A stretch of 64,000 nt of DNA from Chitinophagaceae bacterium (GTDB lineage: Bacteria > Bacteroidota > Bacteroidia > Chitinophagales > Chitinophagaceae): NCBI GenBank assembly GCA_016720825.1, contig JADKJV010000027.1, positions 62,001-126,000 of the forward strand, read 5' to 3'. This document shows positions 17,531 to 27,409 of this stretch, piece after piece. A program made the position numbers and the translations under genes. The notes beneath the pieces are model-generated. The model did not search any database. It was not told the DNA's origin and saw only the letters and a program-made list of their open reading frames with translations. Position 1 is the stretch's first letter. Each line of letters starts with the position of its first letter.

Positions 17531-19360
17531 TTAAAAAAAGCTGATCCCTGCGTTCCATCCAAACCAGCCGGTGACTTTATTACTGTATTTGTTGGTATCA
17601 TACCCGGAAGGCGGTACAGGGTACTGGTATCCGCTTACACGTGTCTTTTGATCCGATATATAAACTGAATAAGCAGGACCGCCAAAAATGGAAATATACT
17701 TTCCGAACTTTAGATTGAGGTTAAGTGAAAATTTGTTCAGGATATTGGTATAATCCCAGGAACCCAGGTACAGGTATTGTGAACTCAGTTCAGGATTTAC
17801 CGTCAGCGATTTCTTTTTATTCAACCCGATTTCACTGCCAAGCCCGTAACCAAAGGAATACACTTTATTGCTGTCACTCACATTCATCCCCCCGATCAGG
17901 ATGCTGTACAATTTCGGGTTACCGGTTTTAAATGCCACATGCAGGTTTTCCACTTCATTGGCCGACACACTCAGTTTATGATACCCTTTCAGGATGATAT
18001 TAATTAACCCGATGCTGTATCCGGAAGATGTGTCAGCAATATTGATCAGTCCGATCTGGAGACCCTTTAAGCGTTTCGCATAATTAACCACACCGGCGAT
18101 CTGTACCCCGTTCATTTTTTTATTACTGATATTCACCACACCTGCTATTTGCAGGCCATCCACATTTTTCCGGGCAAAATTGGCCACCCCGGAAATCTGT
18201 ACACCTCTCACACTGTCTGAAACATGATTGTAAACCCCGGCCACCTGCATCCCGTTCATCCTTCCTTTCACCAGATTGCTTACACCGGCTGCCTGGAAGC
18301 CTTTAACACTGTCGAGCACGAGATTGTTTACACCGGCAATTTGAACACCCTTTACCTGGCCCCCAACTGAGTTAAACAATCCGGCAGCCTGAAAATACTT
18401 GACATCTTTTTTATCAATATTAAAAAGCCCGCCAAGTTCAAGTCCGTTTGTACCGGCAGTATAACCACCCAATATGTTCAGTGAAAAATTATTGACTACC
18501 TGTCCGGATAATTTCCCGTGGGAACCCAGCCAGGGTGTAAATGAAATCTGAAAAGGCCTGGTCGTAAAAAACCGCTTCAGATTGAGTGTCTGTATTTTTT
18601 GCTTGGCAGATAATAAGAACTTTCCCATTCCTGTCTTTTCCACTTTATTGGAATCAGTCCGGACAGGAAGCACACGCACCACAGAGTCGGCCGGAACCGG
18701 GCTCACCGGATCCGGTGTTAAAAAATCTTCTGGCTTTACAACGATTGTCTCACCCGGCATTTCAAAAGGAACCATAGTGATGGACAATTGCTGGTCATAC
18801 CTGGGCTGGATCTTCACTGTTGTATCTTCATAAAATTCCTTGCTCACCGTCAGCTCGGCTGAATTGGCCTTACTGCTCTTCAGCCTGATTTTAAAAAACC
18901 CTTCCGTATTGGTTAAAGCCGAGGCAAGCACTGTTTTTTCATAGATACTGGCTTCATTAATGGCAACCCCGGATTTTTCATCATACACAAACCCGCTCAC
19001 GGAATATACCTTTTCCTCCGTAACTCCTTTTTGGGTTATCAATGTTAAACGGATCGGGGCTTTCCGGATAATAATATAGTTACCGCTTTCCTTAAACTCA
19101 TAGGTGGCATTAAAGAGCTGACCCAGGATCTCCTTTACGGATTTGTTCGTAACACTGATACTAACCAGGCTGTCTTTCTTAACAGCTCCCGAGTTGTAAG
19201 AAAAATAGAAATCGCCTTTATTGCTCAGTATCTCCAGTACATTATCAAGCCGCTGGCGGCTTACATCCAGTGAAATGGTTTTTTGCAGCAACCCCTGGGC
19301 CTGGCTTCGTGTGCATGCTAAAACACACAGTGAAAAAATAACAAACAATACCTGTCTCAT
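17531..19360 (-). CDS. STN-domain surface protein with 16-residue GxQIAGVxN repeats
   Basis: A protein of 609 aa with signal peptide MRQVLFVIFSLCVLACTRSQAQ. An STN (secretin/TonB short N-terminal) domain covers about 25-105 (ISLDVSRQRLDNVLEILSNK, FYFSYNSG, ITVTNKSVKEILGQLF-like). A carboxypeptidase-regulatory-like domain covers about 118-200 (YSVSGFVYDEKSGVAINEASI). After a Pro-rich linker come at least seven repeats of about 16 residues on the pattern GVQIAGVxNxxxxxxxK (about 325-445), similar to LA_2272-type surface repeats, then a C-terminal strand-rich part. It is encoded directly after FecI and FecR, where a TonB receptor normally lies. That suggests the STN domain contacts the FecR periplasmic part although no receptor barrel is attached. 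Function unknown. Confidence 0.75.
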   Translation of the reverse strand: MRQVLFVIFSLCVLACTRSQAQGLLQKTISLDVSRQRLDNVLEILSNKGDFYFSYNSGAVKKDSLVSISVTNKSVKEILGQLFNATYEFKESGNYIIIRKAPIRLTLITQKGVTEEKVYSVSGFVYDEKSGVAINEASIYEKTVLASALTNTEGFFKIRLKSSKANSAELTVSKEFYEDTTVKIQPRYDQQLSITMVPFEMPGETIVVKPEDFLTPDPVSPVPADSVVRVLPVRTDSNKVEKTGMGKFLLSAKQKIQTLNLKRFFTTRPFQISFTPWLGSHGKLSGQVVNNFSLNILGGYTAGTNGLELGGLFNIDKKDVKYFQAAGLFNSVGGQVKGVQIAGVNNLVLDSVKGFQAAGVSNLVKGRMNGMQVAGVYNHVSDSVRGVQISGVANFARKNVDGLQIAGVVNISNKKMNGVQIAGVVNYAKRLKGLQIGLINIADTSSGYSIGLINIILKGYHKLSVSANEVENLHVAFKTGNPKLYSILIGGMNVSDSNKVYSFGYGLGSEIGLNKKKSLTVNPELSSQYLYLGSWDYTNILNKFSLNLNLKFGKYISIFGGPAYSVYISDQKTRVSGYQYPVPPSGYDTNKYSNKVTGWFGWNAGISFF

Positions 19361-19374
19361 TCTTCGTAGTAAGA

Positions 19375-20319
19375 TTAATTTAAAATAACCTGTCCGTCCT
19401 GCCGGGTTATGGTAATATCAAATGTGAGGTGAATCACTTCCAGGATTTTATCCAGTGATTCGTTATTAAAAGTGGTGGTTATACGCAGTTCTTTCAGTTC
19501 TTTTCTTCCAATCACAATCTGGGACCCATACGCCTCATTGAGCACATCAACCAGTTTCCATAAAGGCGTGTCATCACACACAAATTCCCGGCTCCGGTAA
19601 TAATTATATAACTGGTCAGTAACGGTTTCTTTGACCGGGATACTGTCGGCAGCGGAAAACACCAGCTTTTCCCCGGCCCTGAGCTCAATAGTATTTCCAT
19701 GACGTGCCACCCTGACAACGCCCGTTTCAACAATCACTTCTGTTCCTGAAATATCACTTTTGATATTAAAGGATGTACCAACCACCGTAACCTGGATATT
19801 ATTCACAGAGATAATAAACGGTTTCTTTTTATCCGGCGTAACATGGAAAAAGGCTTCTCCTTTCAGTGTAACGGGGCGTGTTTCCCCTTTGAATTTCCCG
19901 GGATAAGTAAGTGATGACTGCTTATTGAGTGTAAACACGGAACCATCCGGCAGCGTATCAGTCAGTACTGTCTCCCCGGCGGTGGCAATCTGTTCAGCGG
20001 AGTCATTTTTCCCGGAACGCATCAGGAATGTGATGATAGCCAGACCGGCAACCAGAATGAAAAGGGCTGCGATTTTCAGGAATGAAAACTTTTTGCCGGC
20101 TGGTTTAGTAACAGCTGGCTGGGTTTCAGCTGTAATCTTTTTCCGGAATTTTTCCCAGGCCATATTTTCATCGGCATCTGATGCGGCAGCCAGCTGTTTG
20201 CTGTTCTCCCAAATTTTTTTCAGCTGGTCATATTGCTGCTGGTTTGCCGCATCTTCTTTCAGCCAGCTTTCAACGGCAATCTGTTCATCGGCAGATGATT
20301 CACCCAGCAGGTATTTCAT
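19375..20319 (-). CDS. FecR-family anti-sigma regulator
   Basis: Inner-membrane anti-sigma factor controlling the adjacent ECF sigma factor. The 314 aa include an N-terminal cytosolic domain (MKYLLGESSADEQIAVESWL), one membrane segment near 78-97 (FLKIAALFILVAGLAIITFL), a FecR beta domain (DTLPDGSVFTLNKQSSLTYP) and a C-terminal DUF4974-like region (FVCDDTPLWKLVDVLNEAYG). In-frame codons extend upstream of the Met (FYHIDDVLL), so the real start may be a non-ATG codon a few residues earlier. The sigma gene ends 50 nt before it, and the STN protein starts 14 nt after it. Confidence 0.9.
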   Translation of the reverse strand: MKYLLGESSADEQIAVESWLKEDAANQQQYDQLKKIWENSKQLAAASDADENMAWEKFRKKITAETQPAVTKPAGKKFSFLKIAALFILVAGLAIITFLMRSGKNDSAEQIATAGETVLTDTLPDGSVFTLNKQSSLTYPGKFKGETRPVTLKGEAFFHVTPDKKKPFIISVNNIQVTVVGTSFNIKSDISGTEVIVETGVVRVARHGNTIELRAGEKLVFSAADSIPVKETVTDQLYNYYRSREFVCDDTPLWKLVDVLNEAYGSQIVIGRKELKELRITTTFNNESLDKILEVIHLTFDITITRQDGQVILN

Positions 20320-20368
20320 CAGCAGTACATCATCAATATGGTAAAATTCAGGTTTCAGTGGTGTGTGT

Positions 20369-20938
20369 TTATAAGTGAGTGAATAATAAAATAAATGTCA
20401 GGAATTCAGCCAGTTTCAGCCGGAGCGTTTTCAGTGCCTTTCCCATCTGGGCTTCCACTGTTTTTACCGAGAGCCCCAGCTGGCCGGCAATCTCCCTGTA
20501 TTTCAATTCGCCAAAGCGGCTGAGCTGGAAAATAGTCCGGCACTGCTCCGGCAATTCATTCAGTGCTGAATTAATTTTCTGTTCCAGTTCTTTCGCATTG
20601 ATTTTTTGTCCCGGATGTTCCACCTCGTTTTTCATACTTTTTACAACATAAAGCTGGTGAGCAGATTTCACCTTCTGGTGTTTCAGGTAGTTGAGGCATT
20701 CGTTATGAACAGCCCGGTACAGGTAGGCCGCCAGTGTACCGGTTGAAGTAAGGCTTTCATTTCTTTCCCATATTTTAACAAAGACCCGTTGCACCATTTC
20801 TTCTGCTTCGTCTTTATCCTGTAATATGGTGATGGCATATACATGCAGGCGCTTATAATAAGATTTGAAAACCTGTTCAAAAGCTTTCTCATCTTTTTGT
20901 AAAAGTAAAGTCGTACTGGTTTCGTTCTCCAAATCCAT
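20369..20938 (-). CDS. RNA polymerase ECF sigma factor (FecI/RpoE-like)
   Basis: A protein of 189 aa from ATG 20938 (MDLENETSTTLLLQ); a longer frame reaches 21004 but adds a non-typical N-terminus. Region 2 is at about 20-85 (FEQVFKSYYKRLHVYAITIL, DAEEMVQRVFVKIWE), and region 4 with its HTH at about 130-180 (LNELPEQCRTIFQLSRFGELKYREIAGQLGLSVKTVE, split here as two motifs). It directs transcription of a small regulon in response to a signal relayed through FecR. It is the first gene of the sigma-FecR-STN protein unit. Confidence 0.93.
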   Translation of the reverse strand: MDLENETSTTLLLQKDEKAFEQVFKSYYKRLHVYAITILQDKDEAEEMVQRVFVKIWERNESLTSTGTLAAYLYRAVHNECLNYLKHQKVKSAHQLYVVKSMKNEVEHPGQKINAKELEQKINSALNELPEQCRTIFQLSRFGELKYREIAGQLGLSVKTVEAQMGKALKTLRLKLAEFLTFILLFTHL

Positions 20939-21172
20939 GCCCCGTATCCGGTATTGAGGTTCTATGATTAAAGCCGCGCTCAAAAGTAATTTTAAATAAT
21001 ACAACTTGAGGGCTCTTTACCCTTACCGGGTCTGGTGAAAAGGAAGTAAATAATTCACCGGGCATTGACTATCAATGACTTTGCAAATGAAAGATGCAGG
21101 CATAATAAGAATTAAATCATTGCAGGCAGAGCTGAACAATGACTTTAGATAACGGCTTCAAGGACAATGTAT

Positions 21173-23594
21173 TTAATGACGCTCTAGCGCCTTCACTCTT
21201 TTCAGCAATTCATCAATCTGCTTTTGCTGGGATCGGATCTGGTCATTTTGTACGCCTATTAATTCCTGCTGTTCCTGAACGGCTTTAACAAGCGGTACTA
21301 CAAATGTTGCATAACTGATTTTATAATTGTCTTTGTTATTTGCAGGTTTTATTAGCCCGTTAAAATCATATCCTGATTGTATAGAAGCTTTTTCAACTTC
21401 CTGCGCAATGAAGCCGCTTGTGCAGATGGATTCCTTTTAGAAATTGCGTCATCTATAAGTGCTTTCATAGCAGGAGTCATCGATGAATCATTATTACCGT
21501 AAGGATTGATTCCCAGGAAATCGTTAAGCCCACTAATATCCATGTGGTAGGTAATCGGGCGGAGTTGCAGGATGAAATCAAGCCCTTTTACATTTTCCTG
21601 AACATTTTTTTTGAAACGACCGTCTGAGAGAAAGGTTGTCCATTCGCCATAACTGCCAACCACACTGGTGTTGGTATTACCGAGCAAAACAGCGTTCGAA
21701 AAATTGACACCACTGTTATAGCCAATAACCACTGTATTGTATGCCCCGGAATTAACAAATGAACCTGCTCCAATAATTGTATTGTAGCTGCCGATATTAG
21801 TACCGTTTGCGGTATAACCAATGGCAGTATTGTAGGAGCCTATAGTATTGTTAGAAAGTGCGTAGCCTCCAAAAGCTGTATTGTGACTGCCAATAATATT
21901 ACTACTGAGGGCGTAATTTCCAACAGCGGTATTGTGGATTCCGTTTAGATTATTCGAAGGCTGGTTATAATAAAGGGCACGGGAGCCAACTGCGGTATTA
22001 CCACTTAGCCAGGAATTGCCGTTATTACTAAAGATTGTGTAAATAATGCTCCGTAGCCAATTGCGGTGTTTTCTCCTGCCGTGGTATTCTCTCTGAGCGC
22101 CTTATACCCGGTAGCTGTATTCCCGCTCCCTATAGTGTTATAAAAAAGGGCCTGTCTTCCTGTTGCTGTATTCTCTGTTCCGGTGGTATTGGAATAAAGA
22201 GCGGTTACACCAACGCCAGTATTATCCCAACCAATCATATTTGCCGTCAAAGCATAGTTTCCTATGGCCGTATTGTTGTATCCTGTTGTGTTTTCCCGGA
22301 GCGCTTTAAAACCTGTAGCCGTGTTACCAGCTCCAGAAGCGTTGTAAAAAAGCGCCTGTCTTCCTGTAGCTGTATTTTCAATTCCACCTGTATTTGAATA
22401 AAGTGCAGCCGCTCCGATTGCAGTATTATCCCATCCTGAAACGTTTGCACGCAAAGCTGAACTGCCGACAGCAGTATTGCTATAGCCCGAAGTGTTAGTA
22501 TATAGTGCTTTACTTCCAAGAGCAGTGTTATTTCCCTCAACACTATTATTATTATATAATGCAGAGTCGCCAACTGCTACATTATAGACGCTGCCATCGT
22601 TTAAAAATAAAGCCCTGTATCCAACAGCAACATTATTATTCCCTGAAATGTTGTAATAAAGTGCCGCGAATCCTATTGCTACGTTTGTTTTGCCTGTATC
22701 GTTATTAGCCAGCGAATAAGCCCCTAAAGCAGTGTTACCAGACCCGTTTACATTCAGTTGAAGTGAAGAATACCCCACAGAAGTATTGGTGCTGCCAGTT
22801 TCATTACCATTTAGCGCATACGTTCCTACAGCAGTATTTCTGCTTCCAGTACTGTTGGCAAGGGCTTGGGATCCTACTGCCGTAGAATATGAGCTGCTCA
22901 CATTGGAATAAAGCGCACTGGTTCCGATGGCTGTATTTTCAAAACCAGATATATTGGAATGAAGTGCATAAACCCCCATAGCAGTATTTGAGTACCCATC
23001 AACATTTGAAGCCAATGCAAAACTGCCGACCCCTGAGTTGTATTCACCTGTAGTATTTAACTTTAATACCTCATGTCCAATTGCCGTATTCCTTGTACCT
23101 GTATTATTTTTAGCCAATGCTTTTGACCCTATTGCCACGTTGAAAATACCAGATGTTAATGATGCTCCTGCACTGTCACCTATTGAATAATTTTTCGCAG
23201 AGCTGTTTAATTCACCTGCCCATAGATTATTCAGCTTAATACGAAATGGGCTGTTATCGTTGGTGCCTATAAAATTAATGTCCGGATTTATTCCCACATT
23301 ACCTTTAATATTCCAGGCATTTGCACTGTTATTTATTTCTTTCCATTCCAATGCATCAAAGAACCAAATACTGGATGTAGTTGTATCATAAAGTATTAGC
23401 CCCTTGGCAGGATTACTAATTAAAAGGCGGGATGTGGTTGAAGTTCTTGGTATAAGCAGCCCTTTGTTAGCACTCTTAATATCCAATAAAGCACTCGCAT
23501 CGGGTGAGTTCGTGCCAATGCCTACATTTTGTGAGTAACCCGCTGAGTTTAGCAGGCATAATACGGTAAAAATGGAAAAGGCGGCATATCCCAT
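21173..23594 (-). pseudogene. Repeat-rich surface protein with S74 tail domain, two frameshifts
   Basis: Exported protein with an N-terminal signal (MGYAAFSIFTVLCLLNSAGYSQ) and a conserved head (SPDASALLDIKSANKGLLIP, AKGLILYDTTTSS). About 30 degenerate 17-residue repeats follow on the pattern NTAIGxxALxxNxxGxx. The C-terminal intramolecular chaperone (peptidase S74/endosialidase type) reads SDGRFKKNVQENVKGLDFIL...SGFIAQEVEKA and ends in a coiled coil. Two breaks: one base is missing at the AAA 22030-22032 (frame stops at 22005 after TQSLVITAIPG; corrected TQSFSNNGNSW), and one near 21428 (corrected SKRNPICTSGFIAQEVE). Restored length is about 807 aa. A 68-residue block (GWDNTAIG... and GWDNTGVG...) is duplicated within the repeat region. 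Related genes lie at 23667, 30454 and 32444. Confidence 0.8.
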
Positions 23595-23666
23595 AATATG
23601 ATTTGTTTTTGAAATTTTAAATATTTCTGCAGACAGGCAAAAAAAAGGATCCGGTATGTATTACAC

Positions 23667-24965
23667 TTATTTAAGTAAAGGATTCTCATTTTTATAAATA
23701 ATAGCTTCCAGTTTTTCGAGCCGGGCCTTTAGTGCATCATTTTCGACGTTCAGGGTATCAATTTCTTTCGTTTTCTTTTCGAGGGCTTTAATCGCACTGT
23801 ACGCAACGCCCAGCAGGTCGATAGGATTTACCAGCGTATCACAACCTATTTTCCCCAATCCATCTTTACCAAACGCAGCATAAAAATCCTGTGCCATGAT
23901 ACCGTAATGCCTGTTTCGGCTATCGGGATCATCCTTGTACTTCCAGGAATAATATTTTATGGAAGAAACCTTTTTCAAAATTGCGTCATCATCCATCAGC
24001 AATACGTTTTCTTTCTTTGTACTGTCGCACAACGAAGCCCATGAACTTGTATTTGGCTGAAGATAGACACCTAATGAACCAGCATCATTAGATTGCAACT
24101 GGTATCCCCCCGCGAACTGGGCAAGAAAATGGTAATCCGCTGGGCTATAAACCTGCACGCCGTCGATCCTGCTGCCAAGTACCATTGAGCCGGCATGCAT
24201 GTTGGTATTTGCATTGTTACCAAGGGCGAAAGAATATATACCTGATGCGTAACAGCTGTTACCAAATGAAAAGGCATAACGCCCGCCTATATCATCATAA
24301 AATGTTGTACCTCCTGAAAAACAGTCATTCCCAAAAGCAAAATCATGGCTGGACTGGCTCCGGCAATTATTGCCAATGGAAAAGGCCTTAGTACCTGTTG
24401 CAAAGTGGCTGCCAGGAACAAATCCGCTATTATTCCCGTTACCAATACAAATGGCGCTTTCTCCCTGCAATGAAGTATAGCCAGCGTTTACTCCATTCCC
24501 AATTGCAATCGCTCCAACGGTGTTGGCATTTGAATTATTCCCGATTACTTCTGAATATTGTCCATTCGCATTTGAATATGAACCGAAAGCCAATGTAAAT
24601 GAATTTGCGGCTATTACACCCACCCCAAGTGCCACTGAGGCGAAACCTAATGCTTTTACATTATTCCCAAAACCAACAGACCCAATGCCTGTTGAAGCAT
24701 CATCCCAGAAATTGACTGAAGCCCCGTCAAGGTATCCTCCCCGGATTGCACCCTTTCTGGGATAAAAAATAAATCTGCTCCCGCTGCCAGTTGAGTTTAA
24801 AACGGCACTATTACCGAATGCACCTTCTGCAATGAACCCGCTGTCACTTACAATATGAAGACCCGCCTTTGGGGTTGCAGTACCAATACCAACATTTTGT
24901 GCCTGCATGAAAAACGGGCACAATAGCATAGTCACCAGAAAATAGTTAAAAATGGTTTGTTTCAT
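23667..24965 (-). CDS. YadA-head-like repeat surface protein with S74 tail domain
   Basis: A protein of 432 aa, the only undisrupted member of the four-gene family here. Signal peptide ends near FFMQAQ. The head starts NVGIGTATPKAGLHIVSDSG. The middle part has YadA-like short repeats (ALGVGVIAANSFTLAFGSYS, IAIGNGVNAGY, FSIGNNCRSQSSHDFAFGND). The C-terminus has a shortened S74-like region (KKENVLLMDDDAILKKVSSIKYYSW... HYGIMAQDFYAAFG) and a coiled coil (IDTLNVENDALKARLEKLEAII). It probably forms a trimeric fibre on the surface; the autocleavage residue cannot be confirmed by eye. Same strand and 72 nt downstream of no shared terminator with its neighbours. Confidence 0.8.
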   Translation of the reverse strand: MKQTIFNYFLVTMLLCPFFMQAQNVGIGTATPKAGLHIVSDSGFIAEGAFGNSAVLNSTGSGSRFIFYPRKGAIRGGYLDGASVNFWDDASTGIGSVGFGNNVKALGFASVALGVGVIAANSFTLAFGSYSNANGQYSEVIGNNSNANTVGAIAIGNGVNAGYTSLQGESAICIGNGNNSGFVPGSHFATGTKAFSIGNNCRSQSSHDFAFGNDCFSGGTTFYDDIGGRYAFSFGNSCYASGIYSFALGNNANTNMHAGSMVLGSRIDGVQVYSPADYHFLAQFAGGYQLQSNDAGSLGVYLQPNTSSWASLCDSTKKENVLLMDDDAILKKVSSIKYYSWKYKDDPDSRNRHYGIMAQDFYAAFGKDGLGKIGCDTLVNPIDLLGVAYSAIKALEKKTKEIDTLNVENDALKARLEKLEAIIYKNENPLLK

Positions 24966-24997
24966 TTTTCTGTTTTTAAACTAAGCGGAGTGCTTTA

Positions 24998-26527
24998 TCA
25001 ATTCTTAATAATTTTTATTGTTTCCAAAGAATTGTTGCTGCTCTTAATAAAATAATTTCCCGGCACAAGTGATACCAACAACCAGTTAAACTGGAAATCC
25101 CCTTTAAGCACGCTGATAGATTTTGATGCTATCATTTTACAATTAGCATCATATAGGTAAAACAAAATGGTTTCATTCTTTACAGCTCTTACCCTGAGTT
25201 GTAAAAGATCAGTTACCGGATTGGGGCAAGCCATAATTTTAAATGGCGCAACTGCTATATTCATGCTGACCACTCGGGAATAGGTGAATCGTCCATCTTT
25301 GTCAATCATCTTAAGCCGGTAATAATTATTTCCTTCGGCCGGAAAGCGGTGCAGGAAACGATAGTTCCGTTGCCCGCTACTGATTCCAGCTGCAGGCAGA
25401 AAAGCAATCGGAGAATAATGTGATCCATTCCCGCTCCATTCAACAGCAAAACTGCCTGTACTTACTTCGCCAGCAGTTATCCAATGCAATTGTACTTCAT
25501 CCGCATTCCTCCTGTCTCCCGTAAAACTCACCAGAGTTAAAGGCAGTATACTGCTGATGGTTTGCGTTCCTCCCAGATCCGACTGGTTATTAAAAACTGT
25601 TGGGGTGACTGCATAGCCAAAACTGACCGGGTTGGCAGAACCGTTCAATTTAACAGTATTACCGGCGTTCGCTGCAGGGTGCACATCTACTGTTATGATC
25701 ATATATCCGCCGGCACCTGCACTTATAGTTCTACTGACCGGAAAGTATAAGTATGCGGGGCAGCAAAGTTCCCCGGTGAGCTATTCAGAAATGTTGCACC
25801 AGTTACAGTTGGATTCACATCATTAAAATAAATGCTTATAGTGGTCAGGTCATTATTATCATGAGTGCCCGTTAATGTGAACTGGATGCTGTTAATTGTA
25901 ACACCAGTAATGACAGCATCCATTTTGACAACATACACAGGGTTATTACTTGTGCCTTGCATAATACTGGCAGCAACCAGCGCAGTCGTAGTCAGTGTAA
26001 CACCTGCAATCTGTATCGTTTGAATACCTGCAGCATCGGTTTGATTATTAGTTAACGCAGGAACAGTGGTATATCCAAATAACACCGGATTTACGGCACC
26101 ATTTAGTTTAACAGTATTACCATTGGTGGCTGAGGCCGCAACATCAACAGTTATCATAAAATATCCTGAGCCACCTGCTCCTATAGTTCTGTTAGCAGGC
26201 AAAATGTAAGTATGTGGTGCAACCCAGGTGCCAATTGTACCTACCAACTGAGTTGCCCCTGACAAGTCGGGGGTTACAGCATTGAAATAAACGGCTACAT
26301 TAGGCAGGTCATTATCATCATGTGTTCCGGTTAATGTAAATTGGATTGTGTTTACTGAAACAGGCGCCACAGTTACATCCATTTTAACAACATAAACGAT
26401 ATTGTTATTAGTCCCGCCAGTCAGATTTGCCGACGCTACAGGGGAAGAGCTAAGTGTTACATTTTGAGCAAATGAAATAACCGGCACTAAACAAAACGCA
26501 AGCAATGCGGCAGAATTATTTTTTCAT
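24998..26527 (-). pseudogene. T9SS-exported protein with two ~130-residue repeats, two frameshifts
   Basis: Extracellular protein with signal peptide ending LVPVISFAQ, then two tandem domains of about 130 residues sharing VVKMD...IQFTLTGTHD(D/N)NDL..., PHTYxxPxxRTI and GNTVKLNG(A/S). A linker (LPLTLVSFTGDRRNADEVQLHW) is followed by a fibronectin-like part and a type A T9SS sorting domain (CPNPVTDLLQLRV...GNYFIK). The frame breaks at AAA 25742-25744, where one missing base changes TFPVSRT to TFRSVEL-stop. It breaks again at the start: ATG 26527 is followed by one A too many, and removing it gives MKNNSAALLAF. Corrected length is about 509 aa. The breaks look like homopolymer errors. Ligand unknown. 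Confidence 0.75.
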
Positions 26528-26640
26528 ACACTCATTTTAAGATTGTGAAGAACCAGCAGCCCGAATGAACATTTTGGCACCTGCCAGCAGTCCATTGAAC
26601 AACCCTGTCAAAATTGAATGGAAAAACAGTCATTCGGTAT

Positions 26641-26654
26641 CACTCAAATGAGTG
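26641..26654. promoter_or_regulatory. Short perfect inverted repeat, possible operator
   Basis: CACTCA-AA-TGAGTG lies in the 200-bp gap between the response regulator (ending at 26732) and the T9SS protein (starting at 26527). It could be a dimer-binding site. There is no other support. Confidence 0.2.
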
Positions 26655-26731
26655 AGTACCCGATCCGTTCTTTGACCGGGAAAAGAATGTTGGCGGATAA
26701 AATGAGGAGAATTATGCGCAGATAAGGCTAC

Positions 26732-27358
26732 CTATACAATATGTTCCCCGAGTGCTTTGCCGATAGCTTCTTTGCCGCTGTTGACATGCAATTTCTGGTA
26801 GATATTTTTAAGATGTGCGCGTGCTGTATCAAATGAGATATCGAGGTTGGCGGCAATCATCTTAGCACTATAGCCTTTAATAAGAAGGTGCAATACTTCA
26901 ATCTCCCTGGGGGTCAGGAAATATTTATTACTCTTGCCATGCTGAAAACTGTTCAATACTTTTCTTGCTATGACCGGGCTCATGGGAGCACCGCCAGCAA
27001 TTACTTCCTGGATACCATCGAATAATTTTTGGGGTGGGGTTTGTTTCAATAAATACCCGTTAGCACCGGCACATAAACATTGAAATAATTTTTCATCGTC
27101 CTCGAATACCGTGTACATGATCACGGATGTTTGCGGCCTGGTTTCTTTTACATACCGTACTCCATTGATTCCACTATCTCCAGGCATATCAATATCCATC
27201 AATACCACATCTGGCTTATACACCCTTGTTATGGTTGCCGCCTCCTTACAATTGTTGTATTCGCCTACCATTTCATACTCCGGTTGGGTTTTCAGCAAGT
27301 ATGCAAGAGATTCCCTGAGTTTGTCGTTATCATCGAATATGATAATGCGTATTGGCAT
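26732..27358 (-). CDS. NarL/LuxR-type response regulator
   Basis: DNA-binding output protein of a two-component system, 208 aa. The receiver domain is residues 1-125, with acidic pair Asp9/Asp10, phospho-acceptor Asp55 (VLMDIDMPG), Thr in MYTVFED and Lys in YLLKQTPP. The LuxR-type HTH is at about 145-205 (FLTPREIEVLHLLIKGYSAK...ISFDTARAHLKNIYQKL). The adjacent upstream gene encodes the HisKA_3-type kinase that normally partners with NarL regulators. The downstream surface-protein genes are candidate targets by position only. Confidence 0.93.
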   Translation of the reverse strand: MPIRIIIFDDNDKLRESLAYLLKTQPEYEMVGEYNNCKEAATITRVYKPDVVLMDIDMPGDSGINGVRYVKETRPQTSVIMYTVFEDDEKLFQCLCAGANGYLLKQTPPQKLFDGIQEVIAGGAPMSPVIARKVLNSFQHGKSNKYFLTPREIEVLHLLIKGYSAKMIAANLDISFDTARAHLKNIYQKLHVNSGKEAIGKALGEHIV

Positions 27359-27409
27359 TTTGTAAAGTTATGATCTGTTCATTTAATGACTTGTCACCCT
27401 TTTGAGTAT

